From CALOCY01 sp942491975 (lineage in GTDB: Bacteria; Bacteroidota; Bacteroidia; Bacteroidales; Prolixibacteraceae): 64,000 bases of DNA. A model generated the notes under the pieces. It saw nothing but the letters and a program-made list of their open reading frames with translations. It was not told where the DNA came from and did not search any database. Below are positions 47,223 to 55,647 of the stretch, piece by piece. How positions within the stretch are numbered: position 1 is the first letter of the stretch; each line of letters opens with the position of its first letter. Where the stretch lies: contig CALOCY010000004.1 of the NCBI GenBank assembly GCA_942491975.1, positions 1,674,001-1,738,000 of the forward strand. Reading direction: 5' to 3'. Position numbers and translations under genes: made by a program.

Positions 47223-47399
47223 GCTTTTGTGAAATAGGCCGCAATATTAACGATTTCCAACAGATAAAAACGTAACATCATTAATTTTCACCAAAATAAT
47301 AATGATTTGCCAAATAAAAAAATGCACAGATACCCCTAAATGAAACCCGGATTGCAGTTGATTATATACGAATCGCCAACGATTAAACAACCGTTGTTT

Positions 47400-47825
47400 T
47401 TATTTCGCTTCTTCGGTTGTTTCCTGATTGTCAGATTTTTTTTCATCAAAATTCAGCAATTCTCTTTCTTGCAGCAAATTATACCATTGTATAATTTTTT
47501 TCATATCTGAAACATACACCCTGTCTTCATCGTAATCAGGCAATACTTCACCAAAGTATTTTTTTATCTCATTTGATGATGCCTTGTGTGAAATCGCCTG
47601 TTCCCCGTTCTCTTTTTCTGAAATCTGTTTAAACACATCTTTCAGTGCCATCTCTTCATCATTGGTAAATACAGCAATATCTTCCAGTGCGCTTATTTTA
47701 GATGTCGCATATGCCGGCATCCTTTTCCCTGTTGTCAACGACTCAACAATTATACTATTTTGTGCCTCGGCAACCATTTTAAACAGTCCACCCTGTCCCG
47801 CTATGGCTAATATTCCTTTCAACAT
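47400..47825 (-). CDS. DUF5606 family protein
   Basis: 141 residues. The start MLKGILAIAGQGGLFKMVAEAQNSIIVESL is the recognisable DUF5606 opening, followed by ALEDIAVFTNDEEMALKDVF and a helical C-terminal part ending in an acidic tail (about 125-141). The family is restricted to Bacteroidota and has no established function. Its N-terminal part resembles a small beta-barrel/SH3-like fold. No operon partner: the ClC gene is 177 bp downstream and the ECF sigma gene is divergent. Confidence 0.82.
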   Translation of the reverse strand: MLKGILAIAGQGGLFKMVAEAQNSIIVESLTTGKRMPAYATSKISALEDIAVFTNDEEMALKDVFKQISEKENGEQAISHKASSNEIKKYFGEVLPDYDEDRVYVSDMKKIIQWYNLLQERELLNFDEKKSDNQETTEEAK

Positions 47826-48182
47826 AATGTGTCCTTTTTTTCAATTGCGAATATACTAATTTATGCAGCTAATTTATTTGATCTTTTCTAAACTATTATT
47901 ACCCTTTACTTCATTAGGACATGTTACAAAACACTTAAAAAAGTCATGTTTTCAAGTTACTTTCACTAAATCCCCACCGTAAACATTTGAGGAAGCTTGT
48001 ATTATAAAGAGGTATTGGCAGTTAATACACCGGTGCAATAGATTGAAGGGAACAATAACGGATCATAGACAAAACTTATTGCACTATAAAGAATCTCTAA
48101 AACAGATCAATTTATCTTTTATTCTGAACTAAGTTTGAGTTGTTAAACAATAAAACTATCAATAACCTCAAAAAATAAGGCC
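47826..48182. other. Divergent intergenic region DUF5606-ECF sigma (357 bp)
   Basis: AT-rich, contains the leaders of both genes. The only signal I can point to is the -7-like element at 48130-48137 for the sigma factor. No hairpins, repeats or small frames stand out. Confidence 0.5.
48130..48137 (+). promoter_or_regulatory. Possible -7 element for the ECF sigma gene
   Basis: TAAGTTTG matches TAnnTTTG, 45 bases before the ATG. No TTTG is present around -33. Confidence 0.32.
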
Positions 48183-48689
48183 ATGACACAACTGCAATTT
48201 AACAATAAATTATTAAGCCTGAAAGAACGTCTTTTATACTATGCGTTAAGCTTAACCAGTGATACTGACAGGGCAAACGATCTTTTACAAGAGACTTTTC
48301 TGAAAGCACTCTCATACAGGGATAAGTTCACACAAAACACCAATTTTAGTGCATGGGTGCATACCATTATGAAGAATACGTTTATCAATGATTACAGGAA
48401 AAAAGTGAAGGCGCGGAATACATTTCTCGGATCAAATAATGAATTACACCTGAAGTTTTCAAAAAGCAGGACTTATCCTTCACCCGATGCATTTTACAAC
48501 TCGAAAGATATTGTAAAAGAGATAAATGTATTGGCAGACGAATATAAAGTACCTTTTCAAATGTTTCTTGACGGGTATAAGTACAAAGAGATTGCCATGC
48601 ACCTTGATCTTCCTTTAGGCACAATAAAAAGCCGCATTTTCTTTACCCGAAAAAAACTTGAAAAATCGTTAATGGAATTCATTGAATAA
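48183..48689 (+). CDS. ECF-type RNA polymerase sigma factor
   Basis: 168 residues with region 2 (ANDLLQETFLKAL, then the FSAWVHTIMKNTFINDYRK segment, split here as FSAWVHTIMKN and TFINDYRK) and region 4 (KYKEIAMHLDLPLGTIKSRIFFTRKKL). It should direct RNA polymerase to a small regulon. No anti-sigma gene (FecR-like or zinc-binding) is adjacent, so control must come from elsewhere. The next gene is 139 bp on and encodes an unrelated DJ-1 protein. Confidence 0.92.
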   Translation: MTQLQFNNKLLSLKERLLYYALSLTSDTDRANDLLQETFLKALSYRDKFTQNTNFSAWVHTIMKNTFINDYRKKVKARNTFLGSNNELHLKFSKSRTYPSPDAFYNSKDIVKEINVLADEYKVPFQMFLDGYKYKEIAMHLDLPLGTIKSRIFFTRKKLEKSLMEFIE

Positions 48690-48828
48690 TAATAAGCCAG
48701 GTATTACGGGTAACCGTTCGTTGAAAAAGATTTCTGATTTATCGGGAATCTTTTTTAATTTTAACATGGGATAACCAGCGTTAAGCATGGCCACCCTGAG
48801 ATTTAATGAATATTAAAATATTATTCCC

Positions 48829-49377
48829 ATGAAAAATGTATGTGTCCATTTGGCTACCGGTTTTGAAGAAGTGGAAGCCATTAGTATTATTGATGTACTA
48901 CGCAGGGCAGGAATAGAAGTCGTTACTGTTTCTGTTACCGGGGAAAAAATAGTTTATGGGGCACAGGATGTTCCCGTAATTGCAGATAAATTGTTTGAAG
49001 AAATTGACTATAAGAATGTTGAAATGGTTATTCTTCCCGGGGGAATGCCAGGCTCGGCACACCTTGATGAACATGAGGGGATCAAAAAGGTAATCACACA
49101 ATTCGACCGTGAAGGGAAAAAACTGGCGGCCATTTGTGCTGCCCCTATGGTGTTCGGAAATTTGGGAATATTGGAAGGCAAAGAAGCAATATGTTATCCC
49201 GGGTTCGAAGCACACCTCAAAGGAGCTAAAATTGTCGATGCCCCTGCCGTAAAATCAAATCATATTATTACAGGGAAAGGTCCCGGAACAGCACTTCAGT
49301 TTGCCCTCAAGATTGTCGAAACACTCAAAGGAGAGGAAACAGCCAGGCAGCTGCAACAAGGTATGCTGATCAACTAA
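48829..49377 (+). CDS. DJ-1/YajL family protein
   Basis: 182 residues, typical DJ-1/ThiJ/PfpI size. FATGFEEVEAISIIDVLRRAGI (here starting LATGFEEVEAI) opens the protein. The nucleophile-elbow Cys103 lies in AAICAAPMVFG and the Glu needed for its low pKa is in the N-terminal strand (GFEEVE). The family acts in oxidative-stress protection, and glyoxalase or deglycase activity has been reported; the substrate here is not clear. A hairpin-type terminator follows, so it is probably a single-gene unit. Confidence 0.92.
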   Translation: MKNVCVHLATGFEEVEAISIIDVLRRAGIEVVTVSVTGEKIVYGAQDVPVIADKLFEEIDYKNVEMVILPGGMPGSAHLDEHEGIKKVITQFDREGKKLAAICAAPMVFGNLGILEGKEAICYPGFEAHLKGAKIVDAPAVKSNHIITGKGPGTALQFALKIVETLKGEETARQLQQGMLIN

Positions 49378-49383
49378 ACTTAT

Positions 49384-49456
49384 CCCCTGTCGGGCATATT
49401 CATGTATCACATATTTAACCTTTTTTTCACCTTACAAAACCCGGCAGGGGCTTTTT
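49384..49456 (+). terminator. Terminator after the DJ-1 gene
   Basis: CCCCTGTCGGG (49384-49394) pairs with CCCGGCAGGGG (49440-49450), one G-T pair, across a 45-base loop, followed by CTTTTT. The stem is GC-rich and strong for this genome, but the loop is unusually long. Confidence 0.6.
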
Positions 49457-52400
49457 ATTTACTTCTGATAATTTCGGCTATCCGTTTTAATTGCTCTTTC
49501 GGGTACGTTTCATCAGGTTTTATCTCAAGCGCTTTTTTATAATAAAATCTTGCAATACTGTAATTTTCAGCATTATAAGCCTCATCTGCCCGAATCAGTT
49601 GTTGCCGGTATTTTATATTCTTCTTATTCTCTTTTTCCTTCTTCAACACCTTATCAACATCCATTAATTTCATTCCCGGATATTTTTCGCCCGGACGCAA
49701 TGCAAGTGCTTTTTTATAGTAGAACCTTGCTATTCCTAAATCGTGATGCATATATGCGGCATCGGCTTTATCAATTACGCTATTGTATTCTCTCCGTTGT
49801 GTCTCTGAAATGTGAGAATGGGTTATCCGGTATATCTCTTCCAGTTGGTCTTTCGGATATTTTTCCCAATCTTTTATTTCCAACGCCTTATAGTAATAAT
49901 GCTTAGCCACACCAAAGTTTCTCGCCCTAAACTCCTTATCCCCGTTATCTATATATTTTATGTATTGCTGCCGTACTTTTTCAGTCAGCGTTGCATCAAC
50001 AATCTGTCTGATTATTTCTATTTGACCGTCAGCATATTTGTCATCTTTTTTATACCCCAATGCCTTATAGTAGTAGTAACGTGCTACGGAGTAATCTTTT
50101 TCAGCAAAGGCACGGTCTGCTTTGTTTATTGCCTCGTTATATGCTTCTTCGGCAGCAGATAATACTACACGGTCAAGTATTGCCCCTGTTCCTCCAATAT
50201 TATCATCTCCAACCTTAATAGGGCCATTGTTACGTACTTTCCGATTTTTTGCCAGTAAATCTTCTATAATCCTGATCTGATCTTTAGGATAAGTTTCATT
50301 CGGTTTTATTTGAAGCGCCTTACGGTAATTCATAATTGAGTTCAGGTACTCTTTGGCCTCAAATTGATTATCTGCCAATCGAATAGCATCAAGATATGCC
50401 TTTTCTCTTTCTTTCACATCGGCAGATCGTTGAGCCTGTTCCTGTTCTTTCAATAATGCATATATTTTTTCCAGTTGAGCGATAGGATAAGGGGCGTTGA
50501 GTTTGAGTGTAAGAGCTGTTTCATATTTCATTTTCGCATTAATAAACTCTCTTGCATCAAATGCCGCATCTGCCTCTTTGATAATAGCTGCATATGCTTT
50601 CTCATTTGCTTCCCGTTGAGACGCAAGTGCTTTTTGTTCGTCCAGGAATGCTTTAGCTCTTTTAATTTGAGCTGTAGCATACTCATCATTTGCCATAATG
50701 CCGAGTGCTTCAGAATATTTCTGATAGGCCTTTTCATAGTCTCTATTATCAAAAAATTCCTTGGCCGACTTAATCACATCATTGTAAGCCTGAATACGTT
50801 CTTTTAACAATTCATCAATCTGTCGCAATTGTTCATTGGGATAAGGTTCATCAGGCATTATATCTGCTGCCTGAGTGTAAAATAATGCAGCATTCTCAAA
50901 GTCATGGTTTTTAAAATATTCGTTCGCCTTTTCTATCGCATCTGCATATTTCTGCCTCAATTCATTATACAAACGTTTCAATTCAGTAGCCTGCGCAATA
51001 AGTTTTGCAACCTGCTCCTGTTTTTCAGGCCATATTTTTAGTGCTTCATTATAGTGAGCTATCCCTATGTCAAAATTATTTTCGTCAACGGCATTGTTTC
51101 CTGCCTCAATTTCTTTGAGATATGCTGCTTCCCTGGCCTTTTGTATTGAGTCCTGAAATGCCTGTTCCCTGGTTTGTGCTTCCAAAAGCCTCGTCCTTTC
51201 TCCGAGTAACCGGTCTATTTCATCAATTTTCTCCTGAGGATAAGCCTTATCCGGGAAAATGGCCAATGCTTCCTGATAAATTCTTCTCGCTGTTTCATAA
51301 TTCTTATTACCAAACTCAGCATCAGCATCACTTATTAACCCTGCATATTGCCCTTCCGTGCGCTCACGATCTTTTGCCTGTTGCAGTTTCAGGCTCAACA
51401 ATTCATCTACCCGCCGTATTCTTCCCGAAGCATATTCATCATCAGGCCGGATCTCAAGTGCCCTGAGGTAGGCACTCTTTGCCATCTCATATTTTTCCTG
51501 TGTAAAATAGCTGTCCCCCTCGGCAATAGCATTACCATAGGCTCTCTGCTCCTGCACACTACGCGTTTCCAGTATTTCATCTATCTCTTTTATTCTTTGA
51601 CGGGGATACTCCTTTTCTGCCCAGATATTTTGTGCCTCAACATAGGCAGAGCGTGCCAGGTTATACTGTTCCATTGCAAAAGCCGAATCTGCTATTACAA
51701 TCTTTTCATTGTACGCTCTCTCTCGTACAGTTCTATCCAGTTCAGCACTTCTCAGCTCTTCAAGTTTTCGATCTATATCTGCAATTTTATTTGTCACATA
51801 CTCTTCTTCCGGTCGAATTTCAAGTGCTCTTAAGAAGCCTTCACGGGCTTGTTCATACTCTTTGTTCACGTACAACGAGTTTGCCCTGTCTACTTCGGCA
51901 ATAAATGCCGAATCAATCCGGGCAAGTTCAGCCTGTCTCGAAAAATATTCGTCAATCTCACGAATCTGATCACGCGGATAAGCCTCCCCCGGCTTCAGGT
52001 TTGCTGCAATTTCAAATGCTGCCCTCGCTTCACGGTACTTTTTATCCCGAAGCAGTACACGTCCTTCCTCTACCGCATTATCATAAGCCTGCTTTGTTTG
52101 GGCAACCCTGTCGAGGATATTATTAATCTCTTCTATTCTTCTTCGGGGGTATTCCTCATCCCTAACCCCCAATGCATCCCGATAATGCTCTTTGGACGAT
52201 ACGTATTCTTCCAATGCAAACAGACTATCACCCTGTGCTATTGCTCGATCGTAAGCCTTCTGAGCTGCTCCCGCCATAGCTTCACGATGCGCTTTGTCTA
52301 TAGCCATTTGTTCAAGAATTCCGTTTATCTTTTCGGCCTGTTCACGTGGATACTCTTCACCGGGTTTCATTACTATTGCTTCACGATACGCTGCAAGTGC

Positions 52401-53960
52401 ATCCTGGTATTTTTTCTCTTCAAAAGCCGCATCTCCCCTGGCAATAACCTCTTGGTATCTTTTATCCAACCGTTCAAACCGGTCTTTCTCAACCAACAAT
52501 GAATCAATTACAACAATACGTTGTCTCGCATGAGGCACTACTTTTACACCCAATGCTTCCTGATAAAGCCTCCGAGCCTCATCGTATTTTTCATCATTAA
52601 ATATTTTATCTGCCCGGGCAACTATTTCATTATAATTATTGTCGATCTCCTGCTGTTGCAATAAACGTTCAATCTCTCTGATCTTATCGGCAGGATATTG
52701 TTCATTCGGCAAAATATCCTGCGCATATGTATATTCTACTCTCGCCTTGGAGTAATCTTCCCTATTAAAAGCCGCATCTCCCCTGGCAACCTTTTCGTCA
52801 TACTCTTTTCGTTTTGCCAATGCCGCTTCCAATTCATTAAGTTCACTTATTTTCTGACGGGGATAAGGTTCATCAGGACGCATTATAGACGCCCTGGTAT
52901 AGGATTGACGAGCCTTTTCATACTCTTGCTGACCAAAAGCTAAATCTGCCGTTTTAATGACCTGCTGATACTCCTCAAGCTCCTGTTGTAGTAAAATTTG
53001 TCGCTCAACTTCAGCTATTTTGTTTTTTACATCGGTATTGTCCGGTTGCAGTTTTAACGCTTCTTCATATTTTTCTTTAGCTTGTTCGTATTCGGATTTT
53101 CTAACAAGCACATCACCTTCAGCAACCAATTGTACAAATTGTGCCTCAAGTTCCGCTTCACGATCAACAGCAATCCCCATCGCCTCAAGCAGGTCTTCAA
53201 TTTCTGCAATCCGGTCTTTGGGATAGGTATTATCAGGGAAAAGATTGGCCGCTTCACGATAAGCGATCAATGCATTTTTATAGTCCCTCTTTTCATATAG
53301 CTCATCTGCATTCTCAATAATTTTTCGGAAATCACGCCAGCGCTCACGATACTCATCGATATCAAGTCTCTCTACTTCTAAAGCCTCCCTTTCAATCCGT
53401 TGATATTCTAACTTTGCAACATCAATTTTTTGCTCAATGTCGATATCAGCCTGATAAACTTCCCTGTCAAAATTGTCAATTTCATCGTTGTAGAATATTT
53501 TCCCGGCAGGCCTTCGGGTAAAACTATTATCAATAAAATCAAATTTTTCGAAGAGACGCACCTCTACCGGTACGGGAGGAAATTCATTATCTCGTGCCAT
53601 AACCTGATCCGGCACCATTGTTGAAACTAAAATTCTTTTGGTAAAATATTTATCATTCCGAAATATTAGTTCATACTCATTATTGTATTTAAACCGTATA
53701 TTAAAAGTCCCGCGTCTCGGAATATTCAATACCTCTTTATCAATTGAATTCCGGACAATTTCAACAACGGTATTTTCAATATCCCCTGCTGTAACGCGAA
53801 TCTTTCCCTGAATTTCAAACATCAGCTCCCCGGAATCCTGTGCATAAGTCCGGTTGACAACTACAAACAAAAAAACGACAACTGATGCCATCAATAAAAC
53901 CAATTGTCGACCAATCCCTTTCATTAACGGCATACAATTTTGTTTACTCAAACCTTTCAT
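49455..53960 (-). CDS. Giant exported protein with 21 TPR-like repeats
   Basis: 1501 residues. Signal peptide MKGLSK... to about residue 40 (RTYAQ). Residues 45-135 form a beta domain resembling carboxypeptidase-regulatory or OmpA-partner N-termini. A charged linker (140-210) leads into 21 tandem units of about 60 residues from 211 to the end, each of the type AYxxxIxxADxAFxxxxYxxARxxYxxALxIxP (shown in two parts) followed by ExYPxxxIxEIDxLL. A glycine-rich spacer breaks the series before repeat 18. Long alpha-solenoid for protein binding in the periplasm is likely. Partners unknown. Start chosen for the SD sequence at 53966-53971. Monocistronic. Confidence 0.9.
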   Translation of the reverse strand: MKGLSKQNCMPLMKGIGRQLVLLMASVVVFLFVVVNRTYAQDSGELMFEIQGKIRVTAGDIENTVVEIVRNSIDKEVLNIPRRGTFNIRFKYNNEYELIFRNDKYFTKRILVSTMVPDQVMARDNEFPPVPVEVRLFEKFDFIDNSFTRRPAGKIFYNDEIDNFDREVYQADIDIEQKIDVAKLEYQRIEREALEVERLDIDEYRERWRDFRKIIENADELYEKRDYKNALIAYREAANLFPDNTYPKDRIAEIEDLLEAMGIAVDREAELEAQFVQLVAEGDVLVRKSEYEQAKEKYEEALKLQPDNTDVKNKIAEVERQILLQQELEEYQQVIKTADLAFGQQEYEKARQSYTRASIMRPDEPYPRQKISELNELEAALAKRKEYDEKVARGDAAFNREDYSKARVEYTYAQDILPNEQYPADKIREIERLLQQQEIDNNYNEIVARADKIFNDEKYDEARRLYQEALGVKVVPHARQRIVVIDSLLVEKDRFERLDKRYQEVIARGDAAFEEKKYQDALAAYREAIVMKPGEEYPREQAEKINGILEQMAIDKAHREAMAGAAQKAYDRAIAQGDSLFALEEYVSSKEHYRDALGVRDEEYPRRRIEEINNILDRVAQTKQAYDNAVEEGRVLLRDKKYREARAAFEIAANLKPGEAYPRDQIREIDEYFSRQAELARIDSAFIAEVDRANSLYVNKEYEQAREGFLRALEIRPEEEYVTNKIADIDRKLEELRSAELDRTVRERAYNEKIVIADSAFAMEQYNLARSAYVEAQNIWAEKEYPRQRIKEIDEILETRSVQEQRAYGNAIAEGDSYFTQEKYEMAKSAYLRALEIRPDDEYASGRIRRVDELLSLKLQQAKDRERTEGQYAGLISDADAEFGNKNYETARRIYQEALAIFPDKAYPQEKIDEIDRLLGERTRLLEAQTREQAFQDSIQKAREAAYLKEIEAGNNAVDENNFDIGIAHYNEALKIWPEKQEQVAKLIAQATELKRLYNELRQKYADAIEKANEYFKNHDFENAALFYTQAADIMPDEPYPNEQLRQIDELLKERIQAYNDVIKSAKEFFDNRDYEKAYQKYSEALGIMANDEYATAQIKRAKAFLDEQKALASQREANEKAYAAIIKEADAAFDAREFINAKMKYETALTLKLNAPYPIAQLEKIYALLKEQEQAQRSADVKEREKAYLDAIRLADNQFEAKEYLNSIMNYRKALQIKPNETYPKDQIRIIEDLLAKNRKVRNNGPIKVGDDNIGGTGAILDRVVLSAAEEAYNEAINKADRAFAEKDYSVARYYYYKALGYKKDDKYADGQIEIIRQIVDATLTEKVRQQYIKYIDNGDKEFRARNFGVAKHYYYKALEIKDWEKYPKDQLEEIYRITHSHISETQRREYNSVIDKADAAYMHHDLGIARFYYKKALALRPGEKYPGMKLMDVDKVLKKEKENKKNIKYRQQLIRADEAYNAENYSIARFYYKKALEIKPDETYPKEQLKRIAEIIRSK

Positions 53961-53965
53961 GTAAG

Positions 53966-53971
53966 CCTCCC
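53966..53971 (-). promoter_or_regulatory. Shine-Dalgarno-like GGGAGG before the repeat protein
   Basis: The minus strand reads GGGAGG five bases before the ATG at 53960. Most genes in this window have no such sequence, as is usual in Bacteroidota, so it is notable and supports this start. Confidence 0.55.
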
Positions 53972-54138
53972 TATGTTTTGTCTCTCTTTAAAAATAATGA
54001 TAAATACTGAATTTCCTACATTTATTAATCCATTTTCTATTATTTATGTTACCTTTCAATCCGTTTTTTTTTCAATTTTTCACGTTATTTACAGTAGGTA
54101 TAAATAACTATACTTATTAATACTATTTTTCACATCTA

Positions 54139-55611
54139 ATGAAAGAGAAAAAAGCATCCAGGCAAGCCAGTCTTTTTGAAGCACTTATACCTATAATCAT
54201 CTTAATTTTTCTTTTAACCTTTAACGTATGGTTTTTTGACGATACGCTGTCCGGGGCCAACCAGATAGCACTACTGCTTGCTGCAACAATCGGGGTCATT
54301 ATTTCAAAGCGGATAGGCATTCGATGGAAAAAAGTGAAAGAGAATATTGTACACACCATTGGGTCGGCTATGCCTTCCATGCTGATCCTCCTGCTTATCG
54401 GTTCTTTGGCAGGCACCTGGATGATTAGCGGGGTTGTCCCGGCCATGATCTATTACGGATTAGACCTTGTCAGCCCAAAGCTTTTTCTTTTCACAGCTGT
54501 AGTTGTATCTGCGCTCGTGTCACTTGCTACAGGGAGTTCGTGGTCGACAGTTGCAACTATTGGCGTAGCATTAATTGGCATAGGAAAAGCACTGGGTATT
54601 AATGAGTCAATTAGTGCCGGGGCCATTATCAGTGGTGCCTATTTTGGCGATAAAATGTCACCCCTTTCAGACACAACCAACTTAGCACCGGCAATGGCAG
54701 GGACAGATATTTTTACCCATATTCGTTATATGGCTTATACTACGTTCCCTTCCATCCTTATCACGCTTATTCTGTTTCTGGTCATCGGTTTTTATGCCAA
54801 TTTCAACGCGGTAAGTGTAGATGTATCTGCTGCAAAATCAGCCATTGGGGAAACGTTTAACACCACACCGTTACTCTTTTTAGTTCCGGTTACATTAATT
54901 ACAATTATTATCCGTAAAGTCCCGCCTATCCCGGCATTGATGATTGGGACATTGTTGGGCGGGATATTTGCCGTTATTTTTCAACCCCACATTATTACAA
55001 CTATTTCGAGTGTTTCCGACAATTATATGAAGGCTTCATACATAACAGTCATGCAGTCGATGTTTGGGGATATCAACCTACACACCCCTGATCAAACTGT
55101 AAGTGAACTGCTTGGCACTTCGGGCATGCGTGGTATGCTTGATACCATTTGGCTTATACTTTCGGCAATGGTTTTTGGTGGTGTAATGGAAGCCGGAGGA
55201 TTGTTGGTGCGTATTACCTCACCTATTGTTAAGTATGCACGCTCTACAGGTGCATTGGTGATGTCGACAGCAGGCACATGTGCTTTTTTCAATATTACAG
55301 CATCAGATCAGTATATCTCAATTGTTGTACCAGGACGTATGTTTAAAGAGGCTTACGAAAAGAAAGGGCTAAAACCGGAAGTATTAAGTCGCACCCTTGA
55401 GGATTCCGGGACAGTAACCTCAGTACTTATTCCATGGAACACGTGCGGGGCAACCCAGTCAAGGGTTTTGGGCGTAGCCACAACCGACTATCTCCCCTAC
55501 TGTTTTTTCAATATTATCAGTCCTTTTATGACCATGCTTTTTGCTTTCCTGAACATCAAAATACGCAGGATAGTAGCCGGTAGTAAGAAAAACCAGGAAC
55601 CTGAAAAGTAG
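54139..55611 (+). CDS. nhaC: NhaC-type Na+/H+ antiporter
   Basis: 490 residues with about twelve membrane helices. Family signatures include TGSSWSTVATIGVALIGIG, GAYFGDKMSPLSDTTNLAPA with conserved acidic and polar residues, and VLIPWNTCGATQS near the C-terminus. It exchanges sodium for protons across the inner membrane, consistent with a sodium-rich habitat. It is divergent from the giant repeat protein (178 bp) and convergent with the AsmA gene (36 bp). No substrate beyond the family's sodium or other antiport pairs can be read off. Confidence 0.9.
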   Translation: MKEKKASRQASLFEALIPIIILIFLLTFNVWFFDDTLSGANQIALLLAATIGVIISKRIGIRWKKVKENIVHTIGSAMPSMLILLLIGSLAGTWMISGVVPAMIYYGLDLVSPKLFLFTAVVVSALVSLATGSSWSTVATIGVALIGIGKALGINESISAGAIISGAYFGDKMSPLSDTTNLAPAMAGTDIFTHIRYMAYTTFPSILITLILFLVIGFYANFNAVSVDVSAAKSAIGETFNTTPLLFLVPVTLITIIIRKVPPIPALMIGTLLGGIFAVIFQPHIITTISSVSDNYMKASYITVMQSMFGDINLHTPDQTVSELLGTSGMRGMLDTIWLILSAMVFGGVMEAGGLLVRITSPIVKYARSTGALVMSTAGTCAFFNITASDQYISIVVPGRMFKEAYEKKGLKPEVLSRTLEDSGTVTSVLIPWNTCGATQSRVLGVATTDYLPYCFFNIISPFMTMLFAFLNIKIRRIVAGSKKNQEPEK

Positions 55612-55647
55612 AAGATTCCTGATTCTGATTCTCTGGAAATAAAGGTG

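Noticed and set aside
50475..52533. Several long plus-strand frames, up to 217 codons
   Set aside because: They mirror the repetitive minus-strand TPR-like gene; repeated codons produce open antisense frames. Their proteins are Cys/Phe/Ser-rich with no domain.
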